Assembly (NCBI GenBank): GCA_036375165.1
Contig: DASUSI010000053.1
Location: 17,164 to 81,163, forward strand
DNA: 64,000 nt
From: WHSM01 sp036375165
Lineage (GTDB): Bacteria > Actinomycetota > Actinomycetes > Mycobacteriales > Micromonosporaceae
Direction of reading: 5' to 3'
In this document: in pieces, positions 7,952 to 16,875 of the stretch
Layout: every line of letters starts with the position of its first letter
How positions within the stretch are numbered: position 1 is the first letter of the stretch
Made by a program: the position numbers and the translations under genes
Notes under the pieces: model-generated
Seen by the model: only the letters and a program-made list of their open reading frames with translations
What the model was told of the DNA's origin: nothing
Database searches by the model: none

Positions 7952-8842
7952 GTGAGTGCGAGCGGTCTCACCATCGTGGACAAGCCGGCGGGGATGACCT
8001 CGCATGACGTGGTGTCCCGGGTCCGGCGGGCAGCGGCGACCCGACGGGTCGGCCACGGCGGCACCCTGGACCCTATGGCGACCGGCGTCCTGGTACTCGC
8101 GATCGGTCCGGCGACCCGGCTGCTGACCTACATCAGCGGCGGCGACAAGGCGTACACCGCGACCATCCGGCTCGGCATGGCGACGGTGACCGACGATGCC
8201 GAGGGCGAACCGGTGAGTCGTGCGGACGCGTCCCACATCACCGAGACCCAGGTGCGGGACGAGTTGGCCAGACTCACCGGCGAGGTGGAGCAGGTGCCGA
8301 GCTCGGTGAGCGCCGTCAAGGTGGCCGGGCGACGGGCGTACGCCCGGGTCAGGGCGGGCGAACAGGTGGCGTTGAAACCCCGCCGGGTCCGGATCTCCCG
8401 CCTGGAGTTGCTGCGGACCACCCGGCCGGGGTCGGACGTGCTCGACTGCGATGTCGCCGTGGAGTGTTCCTCCGGCACCTACATCCGGGCGATCGCCCGG
8501 GACCTCGGTGCCGTGCTGGGAGTGGGCGGCCACCTGACGGCACTGCGCCGGACCCGGGTGGCGGGGTTCACCCTGGACCAGGCGGTCACCCTGGAGGAAC
8601 TGGAACGCACTGGCCGGGCGGTCGCCATTGAAGCCGGCGCAGCGGCCGACCTGCTGTTTCCACGGCGTGACGTGGCACGGTCGGAAGCGGAGCAGCTCTC
8701 GCACGGCAACCCGTTGCCGGCCGCCGGGATCGACGGCAGTTACGCGGTGTTCGGCCCGGACGGTGCGGTGGTCGCGGTGGTGCGGGAGTCCGGTGGTCTG
8801 GCTCGGCCCGAAGTGGTGCTGGCGCCCGCCGGACGCGCCTGA
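7952..8842 (+). CDS. truB: tRNA pseudouridine(55) synthase
   Basis: A 296-residue TruB that converts U55 in the T-loop of tRNAs to pseudouridine. The N-terminus (LTIVDKPAGMTSHDVV) and the catalytic motif GGTLDPMATGVL, with Asp40, are clear. The C-terminal region ending in VVRESGGLARPEVVL fits an actinobacterial TruB C-terminal domain. GTG 7952 is chosen with GGGAAG about 10 bases upstream; TTG 7943 is in frame. It is followed by ribF, a common pairing. Confidence 0.94.
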   Translation: MSASGLTIVDKPAGMTSHDVVSRVRRAAATRRVGHGGTLDPMATGVLVLAIGPATRLLTYISGGDKAYTATIRLGMATVTDDAEGEPVSRADASHITETQVRDELARLTGEVEQVPSSVSAVKVAGRRAYARVRAGEQVALKPRRVRISRLELLRTTRPGSDVLDCDVAVECSSGTYIRAIARDLGAVLGVGGHLTALRRTRVAGFTLDQAVTLEELERTGRAVAIEAGAAADLLFPRRDVARSEAEQLSHGNPLPAAGIDGSYAVFGPDGAVVAVVRESGGLARPEVVLAPAGRA

Positions 8843-8931
8843 CCGCTACGTTGCCCCGCCGGGATCCCGGTGACGTCTGCATGTGAAGGTGAGGAGGAAC
8901 CGGGCGGTGCCCGAAGGTCGGAGGAGGACAT

Positions 8932-9867
8932 GTGGAGCGGTGGCGAGGTCTGGACAGTGCGCCGGGCGGGTGGGGCCGTTCGGTGGTGACCATCGGGGTG
9001 TTCGACGGAGTGCACCGGGGGCACCAGCAGATCATCGGCCACGCGGTACGGCGGGCGGCGCAGCGGGGAGTGCGGTCCGTGGTGGTGACCTTCGACCCGC
9101 ATCCTTCCGAGGTGGTGCGCCCCGGTAGCCACCCGGCGGTGCTGACCGAACCGGCTCGCAAGGCAGAGCTGATCGAGGAGCTCGGCGTGGGGGTGTTGTG
9201 CGTGTTGCCGTTCACCCAGGAGTTCAGTCGGCTGTCGGCTGAGGCGTTCGTGCACGACGTGCTGGTTGAGCATTTGCACGCCGCCCACGTCGTGGTGGGG
9301 GAGAACTTCCGGTTCGGGCACCGCGCCGCGGGCGACGTGGCACTGCTCGCCCGGCTGGGTCGCACTTTCGGGTTCGCGGTGGAAGGGGCGCCGCTGGTGT
9401 CCGACAACGACACGGTGTTCAGTTCCACGTACATCCGGGCGTGTGTGGCGGCGGGAGACGTCGCCTCGGCGGCGGCCGCGTTGGGTCGGCCGCACCGGCT
9501 GGAGGGGGTGGTGGTGCGCGGGGACCGGCGCGGCAGGCAGCTCGGGTTCCCGACGGCGAACCTGCTCACCCGGCCGTACGCGGCGATCCCGGCCGACGGC
9601 GTGTACGCGGCTTGGCTGGTCCGTGACAAGGACGGCGATCGGTTGCCCGCGGCGGTCAGCATCGGCACCAATCCGTCCTTCTCCGGCCAGGAGCGGCGGG
9701 TGGAGGCGTACGTGATCGATTTCGACGAGGACCTCTACGGGGAGCATCTGGCGCTGGACTTCACCGCGCGACTCCGGGAGATGCGCGCCTACGCCACGGT
9801 CGACCAGCTCGTGGCGCAGATCGAGCGGGACGTCACCGAGACCCGCAAGGCGCTTCGTGACGCCTGA
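8932..9867 (+). CDS. ribF: Bifunctional riboflavin kinase/FAD synthetase
   Basis: A 311-residue RibF that phosphorylates riboflavin to FMN and adenylates FMN to FAD. The N-terminal nucleotidyltransferase half has TIGVFDGVHRGHQ (about residues 20-32) and VVTFDPHPSEVV. The C-terminal kinase half has RGRQLGFPTANL (about 201-212) and ends in the DFDEDLYGEHL helix region. The GTG start at 8932 follows GAGGAGGA 2-10 bases upstream. The truB-ribF-rpsO order is conserved in bacteria. Confidence 0.94.
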   Translation: MERWRGLDSAPGGWGRSVVTIGVFDGVHRGHQQIIGHAVRRAAQRGVRSVVVTFDPHPSEVVRPGSHPAVLTEPARKAELIEELGVGVLCVLPFTQEFSRLSAEAFVHDVLVEHLHAAHVVVGENFRFGHRAAGDVALLARLGRTFGFAVEGAPLVSDNDTVFSSTYIRACVAAGDVASAAAALGRPHRLEGVVVRGDRRGRQLGFPTANLLTRPYAAIPADGVYAAWLVRDKDGDRLPAAVSIGTNPSFSGQERRVEAYVIDFDEDLYGEHLALDFTARLREMRAYATVDQLVAQIERDVTETRKALRDA

Positions 9868-9904
9868 CTGCTAGCCTTGCGGGTACGCCGGGTCACTGGC
9901 GAGG

Positions 9905-9938
9905 TCCCGCATGCCTGCACGGCGCCGTGGGTGCGGGA
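9905..9938 (+). promoter_or_regulatory. Candidate structured rpsO leader
   Basis: In the 115-base gap between ribF and rpsO, TCCCGCA (9905-9911) can pair with TGCGGGA (9932-9938). The 12-base perfect palindrome CACGGCGCCGTG (9918-9929) sits inside the loop. Ribosomal protein S15 represses its own mRNA through leader structures in several bacteria, so this is a plausible autoregulatory element; this is inference only. Confidence 0.35.
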
Positions 9939-9982
9939 TCGAATACCCACCAACCGCGCACGCGGCGCAGACGAGGGAGAAC

Positions 9983-10252
9983 ATGGCGCTCGACGCAGCC
10001 ATCAAGCAGAAGATCATTTCCGACCACGCCACCCTGGAGGGCGACACCGGATCCCCTGAGGTCCAGGTGGCGCTGCTGACCCAGCGGATCAGGGACCTGA
10101 CCGAGCACCTCAAGCAGCACAAGCACGACCACCACAGCCGTCGTGGCCTGCTCCTGCTGGTGGGTCGCCGCCGCCGACTGCTGGGTTACCTGGCGAAGAA
10201 GGACATCAACCGCTACCGGGCCCTGATCGAACGACTCGGCCTGCGGCGTTGA
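9983..10252 (+). CDS. rpsO: 30S ribosomal protein S15
   Basis: An 89-residue S15 of the standard length, which binds 16S rRNA helices 20-22 and starts assembly of the platform. Features include DTGSPEVQ near residue 21, HLKQHKHDHHSRRGLL in the middle and DINRYRALIERLGLRR at the end. ATG 9983 follows GAGGGAG about 5 bases upstream. It stands between ribF and pnp and is followed by a strong hairpin. Confidence 0.97.
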   Translation: MALDAAIKQKIISDHATLEGDTGSPEVQVALLTQRIRDLTEHLKQHKHDHHSRRGLLLLVGRRRRLLGYLAKKDINRYRALIERLGLRR

Positions 10253-10258
10253 GTCACA

Positions 10259-10303
10259 AACCTCCTCCGGCGGCTTAGGGTTGCCGGAGGAGGTTCGATT
10301 TCT
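10259..10303 (+). terminator. rpsO terminator or processing hairpin
   Basis: A 13-base perfect inverted repeat, AACCTCCTCCGGC (10259-10271) and GCCGGAGGAGGTT (10283-10295), with an 11-base loop and a T-containing tail, starts 6 bases after the rpsO stop. It can act as an intrinsic terminator or as a cleavage site between rpsO and pnp. Confidence 0.8.
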
Positions 10304-10511
10304 CCCGGCTGGAACGGGCATGACCGAGGGGAGGCCGGCGCGCACCGGTCCTCGGTAGTGGTTTCCGGGCACCGTCTCCACGAGGCACAGCCCCGGGGAC
10401 TTCGATCGAAGACCGGCGCGGAGCAGCTCCCTGATCGTGCCCCCACCTGGCGGGGGACCGGCTGTACGAGTCAGTACGGCCGGACCACGAAACGAAGGAG
10501 CACTTCAGACC

Positions 10512-12893
10512 ATGACCGAACTCAACCAGACCGTGTCCCCGCTGGGTGAACACTCGTCGCGCGCCGTGATCGACAACGGCAGCTTCGGCACCCGTGAGGT
10601 GGTGCTGCACACCGGCCGGCTGGCCCGTCAGGCCGCCGGCAGTGCGGTCGCCCAGCTCGGCGACACGGTGGTGCTGTCCGCCACCACGGCGAGCCGGCAA
10701 CCGAAGGAATTTCTGGACTTCTTCCCGCTCACTGTCGACGTCGAGGAGCGGATGTACGCGGCCGGCCGGATCCCCGGCTCGTTCTTCCGCCGTGAGGGCC
10801 GACCCTCCGAGGAGGCGATTCTCACCTGCCGGTTGATCGACCGGCCACTGCGCCCCAGCTTCGTCAAGGGCCTTCGTAACGAAGTGCAGGTGGTCGAGAC
10901 GGTGCTCGCGCTCGACCCCGCCCACCCGTACGACGTGGTCGCGATCAATGCCGCGTCGCTGTCCACCAAACTGGCCGGACTGCCGTTCTCGGGTCCCATC
11001 GGGGCCACCCGGATGGCACACGTGGACGGCCAGTGGGTGGCGTTCCCGACCCATGAGGAACTCGATCGGGCGACCTTCGACATCGTGGTCGCCGGTCGGG
11101 TCGTCGGGGAGGGCGACAGCGCCGACGTGGCGATCATGATGGTGGAGGCGGAGGCGACGCCACGCACCGTCGAGCTGGTCGCTGGCGGTCGCACCGCACC
11201 GACCGAGGACGTCGTGGCCAGCGGCCTGGAGGCGGCCAAGCCGCACATCGCGGAACTCTGCCGGGCGCAGCGCGAACTGGTGGAGATCGCTGGCAAGCCG
11301 ACGGTGGAGTTCCCGATCTTCTCCGACTACTCCGACGACGCGTACGCCGTGGTGGAGTCCGCCGTCGCACCAGAACTGGCCGACGCTCTGCGGATCGCCT
11401 CCAAGCAGGAGCGGGAAGCCACCCTGGACCGGATCCGGGAGTCGCTGCTGGAGCGGCACGCCGAGCAGTTCGAGGGCCGGGAGAAGGAGTTGGTCGCGGC
11501 ATTGCGGGCGCTCACCAAGAAGCTGGTGCGCCAGCAGGTGCTCCGCGACCAGGTGCGCATCGACGGACGCGGCCCTCGGGACATCCGACCGTTGACGGCC
11601 GAGGTGGGGGTGTTGCCCCGGGTCCACGGATCGGCGCTGTTCGAGCGCGGGGAAACCCAGATCCTGGGCGTCACCACGCTGAACATGCTGCGGTTGGAGC
11701 AGACCCTGGACACCTTGTCCCCGGACAAGTCCAAGCGGTACCTGCACCACTACAACTTCCCGCCGTACTCCACCGGGGAGACCGGCCGGGTCGGCTCACC
11801 CAAGCGCCGCGAGATCGGCCACGGTGCGCTTGCCGAGCGGGCTTTGATCCCGGTGCTGCCCAAGCGCGAGGAGTTCCCGTACGCCATCCGGCAGGTCTCC
11901 GAGGCGGTCGGTTCCAACGGCTCCACCTCGATGGGCTCGGTGTGCGCCAGCACGATGAGCCTGATGAGCGCGGGTGTTCCGCTGGCCGCCCCGGTGGCCG
12001 GGATCGCGATGGGCCTGATCTCCGACGAGGTGGACGGCAAGACCTCGTACGTCACGTTGACCGACATTCTGGGTGCCGAGGACGCGTACGGCGACATGGA
12101 CTTCAAGGTGGCCGGCACCCGGGAGTTCGTCACCGCGTTGCAACTGGACACCAAGCTGGACGGGATCCCATCCGATGTTCTGGCCGCAGCGTTGCAGCAG
12201 GCCCGGGACGCCCGGCTGACGATCCTCGAGGTGATGACTGAGGCGATCGAGACGACCGCCGAACTGTCGCCGAACGCGCCCCGGGTGCTCAGCATCACGA
12301 TCCCGGTGGACAAGATCGGCATGGTGATCGGGCCCAAGGGCCAGACCATCAACGCGATCCAGGACGAGACCGGTGCCGACATCACCATCGAGGACGACGG
12401 CACCATCTACATCGGCTCGGTCGACGGGCCGTCCGCCGAGGCCGCGGTGGAGCGGGTCAACGCGATCGCCAATCCCCAGTTGCCGAAGATGGGGGACCGG
12501 TTCCTCGGGACCGTGGTGAAGACCACCGCGTTCGGCGCCTTCATCTCGCTGGTTCCGGGACGCGACGGCCTGCTGCACATCTCCAAGCTCGGTGAGGGCA
12601 AGCGGGTCGAGCGCGTGGAGGACCATCTCAACGTCGGCGACAAGGTCGAGGTTGAGATCGCCGACATTGACCAGCGCGGCAAGATCTACCTGGACAAGGC
12701 GGGTGCCGCCGCGTCCGGTTCCGGCGGCCGGCCGGAGCGGCGTCCGGCCGCGGACCGGCCCGAGCGCCGCCCCGATGACCGGCGTGACCGACCGGAACGG
12801 CCTCGGGAGGCCAGCGACGGAGGGTCCGAGGCCGAGGCCGACGCCGATGTCGAGGACAGTGAGTTTCACCGGCGTCGGCGTCGGCGCCGGTGA
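10512..12893 (+). CDS. pnp: Polyribonucleotide nucleotidyltransferase (PNPase)
   Basis: A 793-residue PNPase, the phosphate-dependent 3'-5' exoribonuclease and RNA polymerase of the degradosome; in actinobacteria it also has ppGpp-related activity. Two RNase PH-like domains flank a helical domain, then KH (about residues 595-655, VDKIGMVIGPKGQTINAI) and S1 (about 660-730, FLGTVVKTTAFGAFISL). The tail is long, charged and rich in Arg, Pro and Glu. ATG 10512 has AAGGAG 11 bases upstream. The region 10304-10511 before it is about 200 bases with no clear feature. Confidence 0.96.
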   Translation: MTELNQTVSPLGEHSSRAVIDNGSFGTREVVLHTGRLARQAAGSAVAQLGDTVVLSATTASRQPKEFLDFFPLTVDVEERMYAAGRIPGSFFRREGRPSEEAILTCRLIDRPLRPSFVKGLRNEVQVVETVLALDPAHPYDVVAINAASLSTKLAGLPFSGPIGATRMAHVDGQWVAFPTHEELDRATFDIVVAGRVVGEGDSADVAIMMVEAEATPRTVELVAGGRTAPTEDVVASGLEAAKPHIAELCRAQRELVEIAGKPTVEFPIFSDYSDDAYAVVESAVAPELADALRIASKQEREATLDRIRESLLERHAEQFEGREKELVAALRALTKKLVRQQVLRDQVRIDGRGPRDIRPLTAEVGVLPRVHGSALFERGETQILGVTTLNMLRLEQTLDTLSPDKSKRYLHHYNFPPYSTGETGRVGSPKRREIGHGALAERALIPVLPKREEFPYAIRQVSEAVGSNGSTSMGSVCASTMSLMSAGVPLAAPVAGIAMGLISDEVDGKTSYVTLTDILGAEDAYGDMDFKVAGTREFVTALQLDTKLDGIPSDVLAAALQQARDARLTILEVMTEAIETTAELSPNAPRVLSITIPVDKIGMVIGPKGQTINAIQDETGADITIEDDGTIYIGSVDGPSAEAAVERVNAIANPQLPKMGDRFLGTVVKTTAFGAFISLVPGRDGLLHISKLGEGKRVERVEDHLNVGDKVEVEIADIDQRGKIYLDKAGAAASGSGGRPERRPAADRPERRPDDRRDRPERPREASDGGSEAEADADVEDSEFHRRRRRRR

Positions 12894-12901
12894 CGGTAGG
12901 C

Positions 12902-14245
12902 ATGTCCGAAATGTTGAGACCCGGGCCCGGGAAGAATGTGACGGCGACCCGCACCCTGACGTCGGATCCGCTGCGGGGCACGGTGTGCCGCACGGTGTTG
13001 CCCAACGGGATGCGGGTGCTCACCGAGGCGATTCCCACGATGCGCAGCGTGTCGTTCGGAATCTGGGTCGGTGTCGGGTCCCGGGACGAGACCCCGGCTG
13101 TGGCTGGGGTCTCGCACTTCCTGGAGCACCTGCTGTTCAAGGGCACCGAACGGCGCTCCGCGCTGGAGATCTCAGCGGCACTGGAAGCGGTGGGTGGCGA
13201 GACCAACGCCTTCACCACCCGGGAGTACACCTGTTACTACGCCCGGGTACTCGACGATGACCTGCCACTCGCCGTGGACGTGATCTGCGATCTGGTCGCC
13301 GGATCCGTCCTCGACGAGGCGGATGTGGAGACCGAGCGTGGCGTGATCCTCGAAGAGATCGCGATGCACGACGACGAGCCGGGTGACGCCGTCCACGACT
13401 GGTTCTACCAGGCGGTGTTCGGCGACCACCCGCTCGGGCGGCCGATCTCCGGCACGGTGGAGAGCATCTCGGCACTCACCCGCCGCCAGGTACTCGACTT
13501 CTACCGGAGCCGTTACGTCGCGCCGCATATGGTGGTCACCGCGGCCGGCAGCCTGGAGCACTCCGCGGTGGTGGCCGCTGTCCAGAGCGCCTTCGCCAGG
13601 GTGCAGCGGTTCACCGCTGCCGGGGAACCGGCGGGTCTGCGGGAGACTGGCCAGCCGGTACCCACCTGTCAGGACGTACATGTCCAGAACAAGGACACCG
13701 AGCAGGCGAACCTGCTGATCGGTTGCCCCGCTCCGTCGCGGCTCGACGAACGCCGGTTCCAGCTCGGGGTGTTCAACAACGCCATCGGTGGCGGCATGTC
13801 CAGTCGGCTGTTCCAGGAGATTCGGGAGAAGCGGGGTCTCGCGTACTCGGTCTACTCGTACACCAGCCAGTACGCCGACGCGGGGGTGTTCGGTGTGTAC
13901 GCCGGGTGCGCGCCCGGGAAGGCAGAGGAAGTGCTCTCGCTGGTACGTGGCGAACTCGGCGTGGTCGCCGGTGGCGGGCTCAGCGACGAGGAGATCCTGC
14001 GCGGCAAGGGCATGCTCAAAGGTTCCCTGGTGCTCGGCCTGGAGGACACCGGCTCCCGGATGAGCCAGCTCGGGAAGGGCGAACTGCTCTACGGGGAGTC
14101 GCTCGGCGTGGACGAACTGCTGCAACGGGTCAATGCGGTCACGGCGGAGCAGGTTCGCTCGGTGGCCGCCGCCGTGCTGGCCCAACCGCTGGCACTTGCG
14201 GTGGTGGGCCCCTTCCCGCAAGACGGGTACTTTTCCGTGGCCTGA
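12902..14245 (+). CDS. M16-family zinc peptidase (insulinase/processing-peptidase type)
   Basis: A 447-residue M16 metallopeptidase with the inverted zinc motif HFLEH at residues 72-76 (His72, Glu75, His76). The third ligand is probably Glu152, at the usual spacing of about 76 residues, in TERGVILEEIAM. The second M16 domain includes SRLFQEIREKRGLAYSVYSY. It occupies the usual place between pnp and dapB in actinobacteria; members there are sometimes called PepR. ATG 12902 is chosen; a GTG at 12890 would overlap the pnp stop. The physiological substrate is not known. Confidence 0.9.
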   Translation: MSEMLRPGPGKNVTATRTLTSDPLRGTVCRTVLPNGMRVLTEAIPTMRSVSFGIWVGVGSRDETPAVAGVSHFLEHLLFKGTERRSALEISAALEAVGGETNAFTTREYTCYYARVLDDDLPLAVDVICDLVAGSVLDEADVETERGVILEEIAMHDDEPGDAVHDWFYQAVFGDHPLGRPISGTVESISALTRRQVLDFYRSRYVAPHMVVTAAGSLEHSAVVAAVQSAFARVQRFTAAGEPAGLRETGQPVPTCQDVHVQNKDTEQANLLIGCPAPSRLDERRFQLGVFNNAIGGGMSSRLFQEIREKRGLAYSVYSYTSQYADAGVFGVYAGCAPGKAEEVLSLVRGELGVVAGGGLSDEEILRGKGMLKGSLVLGLEDTGSRMSQLGKGELLYGESLGVDELLQRVNAVTAEQVRSVAAAVLAQPLALAVVGPFPQDGYFSVA

Positions 14246-14384
14246 CGGTGCCCGGCCGCGGTACACCTCCCGGCCGGACTTCAAGATCGGTACGGCGGTA
14301 GGCTGAGGCGGCCCGCGGTACAAGCCCTGTCACCACGCCGCGCGAGCCTGTGGTTCGGTACGCCTGAATGGAGGCTGACACGCC

Positions 14385-15146
14385 GTGGCCAATGTGAACG
14401 AGCCAGTCCGGGTCGGGGTGCTTGGAGCCCAGGGGCGGATGGGTAGCGAGGTGTGTCGCACCGTCGATGCCGCCGAAGACATGGAGCTGGTGGCGATGGT
14501 CGACGCCGGTGACTGGCTGGCGAATCTCACCGACGCTGGCGCCCAGGTGGTCGTCGACTTCACCCAACCGGACGTGGTGATGGACAACCTGCACTGGTGT
14601 GTCGAGCAGGGGATCTCCGCCGTGGTCGGCACGTCTGGCTTCACCCCGGAGCGGATCTCCCGGGTGGCCGGCTGGCTGGAGCACAAGCACAACCTCGGAG
14701 TCGTGATCGCGGCGAACTTCGCGATCGGTGCGGTGCTCGCGATGCAGTTCGCGGAGCGCGCTGCCCGGCACTTCCAGTCGGTCGAGATCATCGAGCTGCA
14801 CCACGCGGGCAAGCTGGACGCGCCGAGCGGTACCGCGTTGCGTACCGCGGAGCTGGTCGCACGGGCCCGCGAGGCCGCCGGCCTGGGGCGGGTCCCCGAC
14901 GCCACCACGTCGGCATTGCAGGGGTCCCGGGGTGCGGAGGTGTCGGGCATCCGGGTGCATTCGGTGCGTTCCCGCGGCCTGGTGGCACACCAGGAGGTGT
15001 TGTTCGGCGGTCCGGGGGAGACCCTGACGATCCGCCACGATTCGTACGATCGGGTGTCATTCATGCCCGGAGTCCTGCTGGCGGTCCGGCAGGTGCTCCA
15101 CCGCCCGGGCCTCACGGTCGGGTTGGAGCACCTGCTCGACAGCTAG
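14385..15146 (+). CDS. dapB: 4-hydroxy-tetrahydrodipicolinate reductase
   Basis: A 253-residue DapB catalysing the NAD(P)H-dependent reduction step on the way to meso-diaminopimelate and lysine. The nucleotide-binding GVLGAQGRMG is at residues 11-20. The catalytic pair His139-His140 and Lys143 lie in ELHHAGKLDAPSG. The GTG start follows GGAGG about 10 bases upstream. dapA and dapF are in the same window. Confidence 0.95.
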   Translation: MANVNEPVRVGVLGAQGRMGSEVCRTVDAAEDMELVAMVDAGDWLANLTDAGAQVVVDFTQPDVVMDNLHWCVEQGISAVVGTSGFTPERISRVAGWLEHKHNLGVVIAANFAIGAVLAMQFAERAARHFQSVEIIELHHAGKLDAPSGTALRTAELVARAREAAGLGRVPDATTSALQGSRGAEVSGIRVHSVRSRGLVAHQEVLFGGPGETLTIRHDSYDRVSFMPGVLLAVRQVLHRPGLTVGLEHLLDS

Positions 15147-15176
15147 GCCCGGACGTGGCCGGTCCAAGCCCGACGG

Positions 15177-15368
15177 TCACGCCGGGTCCGGGTCCGACCC
15201 GGCTGCGGTGTCCCGCTCGGCCGCCGCTTCCAGGGCCTCGAGCTTGGCCACCACTCGCTTGATGGTGTGCAGTACCTCCACCTCGTCGTGGCCGAAATCG
15301 CTCAGGTACGACCGCAGCGCGCCCCGTGCGATCTGTAGCTCCTCGGCGGTCAGTTGGAGGGTGTACAT
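15177..15368 (-). CDS. Conserved small hypothetical protein
   Basis: A 63-residue soluble, helix-rich protein (TAEELQIARGALRSYLSDFG, then VLHTIKRVVAKLEALEAAAE) with a polar C-terminal tail. There is no recognised domain. The amphipathic pattern and the codon bias matching the neighbours suggest a real gene. It is convergent with dapB. The function is unknown. Confidence 0.55.
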   Translation of the reverse strand: MYTLQLTAEELQIARGALRSYLSDFGHDEVEVLHTIKRVVAKLEALEAAAERDTAAGSDPDPA

Positions 15369-15424
15369 GGTCCGAATGTACGTCGGCCGTCCGGGATCCG
15401 AGCCCGCCAGGGTGTCACCGCCCC

Positions 15425-15844
15425 TCAGAACGTCGGATGCGGGCCCTGTACCGCGGCGTCCAGTGGGTTGTCCGTCGAACGGGCTGGCCGGTGGCCGCCG
15501 TACCCGCGTCGCAGCGTCGCCGCGAACCAGAGCGCGACCATCGCGAACACCAAGGTCGCCAGCATCACCTCACTGGCGAAGACCACACTGATCACCCCAG
15601 CCACCAAGGCGACGAAGCCAACCACCGAGAAAGCCACCGTGTACCACAGCGGCACCCTGCTCTCCCGGGTGTACAGGTCGCTCGCGGCTGTCGGGCATCC
15701 GGCGAAGCCGAGGATGAACACCACGAGCGCGGCCATCCGGGTCGACAGGTTCGGGGCCATCGTGTCGGTCAGCCACAACCCGTAGAACACCACAGCGGCG
15801 GCGGTCGCCAGGGTCGCGATGCCGTCTCTCCAGGTGAGGCGCAT
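15425..15844 (-). CDS. Four-TM conserved membrane protein
   Basis: A 139-residue membrane protein with about four hydrophobic segments: IATLATAAAVVFYGLWL, MAALVVFILGFAGC, VAFSVVGFVALVAGVISVVF and VMLATLVFAMVALWFAA. The N-terminus MRLTWRDG has GGAGA-type sequence upstream. The C-terminal tail is basic and proline-rich. No named family is recognised. Confidence 0.65.
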   Translation of the reverse strand: MRLTWRDGIATLATAAAVVFYGLWLTDTMAPNLSTRMAALVVFILGFAGCPTAASDLYTRESRVPLWYTVAFSVVGFVALVAGVISVVFASEVMLATLVFAMVALWFAATLRRGYGGHRPARSTDNPLDAAVQGPHPTF

Positions 15845-15949
15845 GACCGCCGCCTTTCCGTCCCGCCCGGCGGCCACCACCGGCACATCGACCGGGCGGC
15901 TGATCTCACTGTGGCAATCCGGTGCGCTTCTGGGCAGAGGCGTCCGGCA

Positions 15950-16546
15950 TCAGGGCGGGGGACTGTCGACTCCGGTGTCCTTCGTGTCCAGTGCCACGTG
16001 GAGTCTGAGCTGCCCCACGGTCACCCCGTCGAGGTCCAGCGCCCTGCCGGCCCCGTCGGGTTGCCAACCTGCCGAGGTCAGGAACTTCACCGTCGCGACG
16101 TCCTGCTCGAAGGCCCACGCCACGGCATCGGTGAACCCGTCCGAACGCCACAGGTCGACCGCGGCGGCGAGTAGCCGGCTGCCATGGCCGCGCCGGCCCC
16201 ACCGGGGCTCCACCAGCAGGTCGGTGATCGCGGCGAGAGCCGGGCCCGGTGTTGGTTCCCCCGGAACCAGCACGGTGGCGTCAGCCGGCCCGACGGCGGT
16301 GAAGCCGACCACCGCTTCGGGCTGGTCGGTGGCTGCCTGTTCGACCGCCACCAGTACTCGGTGGTGCCCACTCGGGGGGTGGCACAGTGCGTCCCGCCAG
16401 CGCTCGGCGACGAATTCGGGGGACACCGCGTCGATCGCGAACCGGGGAATGAACCTGGGGTACGCCGTCCGCCATGTGCTGAGTTGTACCTGGGTGATCG
16501 GTTCCACGTCGGCTTCCCGAGCCGGCCGTACGTACCCCATCGCCAT
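15950..16546 (-). CDS. GNAT-family N-acetyltransferase
   Basis: A 198-residue protein with the GNAT pattern: an N-terminal helix-loop (VRPAREADVEPITQVQLSTW), a beta-4 strand ITDLLVEPRWGRRGHGSRLL carrying the acetyl-CoA loop R/QxxGxG/A as RRGHGS, and a C-terminal AGWQPDG block. The acetyl acceptor is unknown. ATG 16546 is used; ATG 16540 and GTG 16555 are also in frame. A truncated paralogue lies immediately upstream at 16604-16801 on the same strand. Confidence 0.8.
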   Translation of the reverse strand: MAMGYVRPAREADVEPITQVQLSTWRTAYPRFIPRFAIDAVSPEFVAERWRDALCHPPSGHHRVLVAVEQAATDQPEAVVGFTAVGPADATVLVPGEPTPGPALAAITDLLVEPRWGRRGHGSRLLAAAVDLWRSDGFTDAVAWAFEQDVATVKFLTSAGWQPDGAGRALDLDGVTVGQLRLHVALDTKDTGVDSPPP

Positions 16547-16577
16547 GCCCACCACGCTACGCAGGGCCGGCTCAGGT

Positions 16578-16645
16578 GTCCGGAGCCGGGCCGTCCCGCA
16601 ATGTCAGCCGGGTCCGGAGCCGGGCCGTCCCGCAATGTCAGCCGG
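16578..16645. repeat. Perfect 34-bp tandem duplication
   Basis: Two identical 34-bp units lie head to tail at 16578-16611 and 16612-16645. The unit begins GTCCGGAGCCGGG and ends AATGTCAGCCGG. The length is not a multiple of three, so a reading frame through it shifts. It falls in the truncated GNAT remnant just upstream of the intact GNAT gene. Confidence 0.92.
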
Positions 16646-16801
16646 TCTTCGGCAGTTCCGGGCTCGCCAGGCAGGGTCCAGCCCGGTGAGGAAGCCGGCC
16701 GGCAGCAGGTCCCGGTATCCGACCTGCCAGCTTCGTACCTGCACCTCGGCCAGGTGGTCGATGTCCTGGTGGCGGGTCGGGCGCAGCGACACGTCGGGCA
16801 T
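16604..16801 (-). pseudogene. Truncated GNAT acetyltransferase paralogue
   Basis: From ATG 16801 the minus strand encodes about 50 residues (SLRPTRHQDIDHLAEVQVRS, GYRDLLPAGFLTGLDPAWR) that align with the N-terminus of the intact GNAT downstream. Similarity then stops and the frame ends in the 34-bp repeat. The acetyl-CoA binding region is missing, so this is a decayed tandem copy. Confidence 0.6.
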
Positions 16802-16875
16802 GCCCACCGGGCTGCCCGCATGGTGCCGGGCCGGCGACCGGATTTGTCCCAGCCCTCGGCTAGTCTGCCGGCACC

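Noticed and set aside
7082..8704. A 540-codon minus-strand open frame over DUF350 and truB
   Set aside because: It lies antisense to two convincing genes and shows only biased-composition residues.
8883..9128. Open frame across the ribF start with a second GAGGAGGA-like site
   Set aside because: It overlaps ribF in another frame and gives a low-complexity product; the ribF start at 8932 is better supported.
10275..11750. A 491-codon minus-strand open frame over pnp
   Set aside because: Shadow of the PNPase gene; no recognisable protein.
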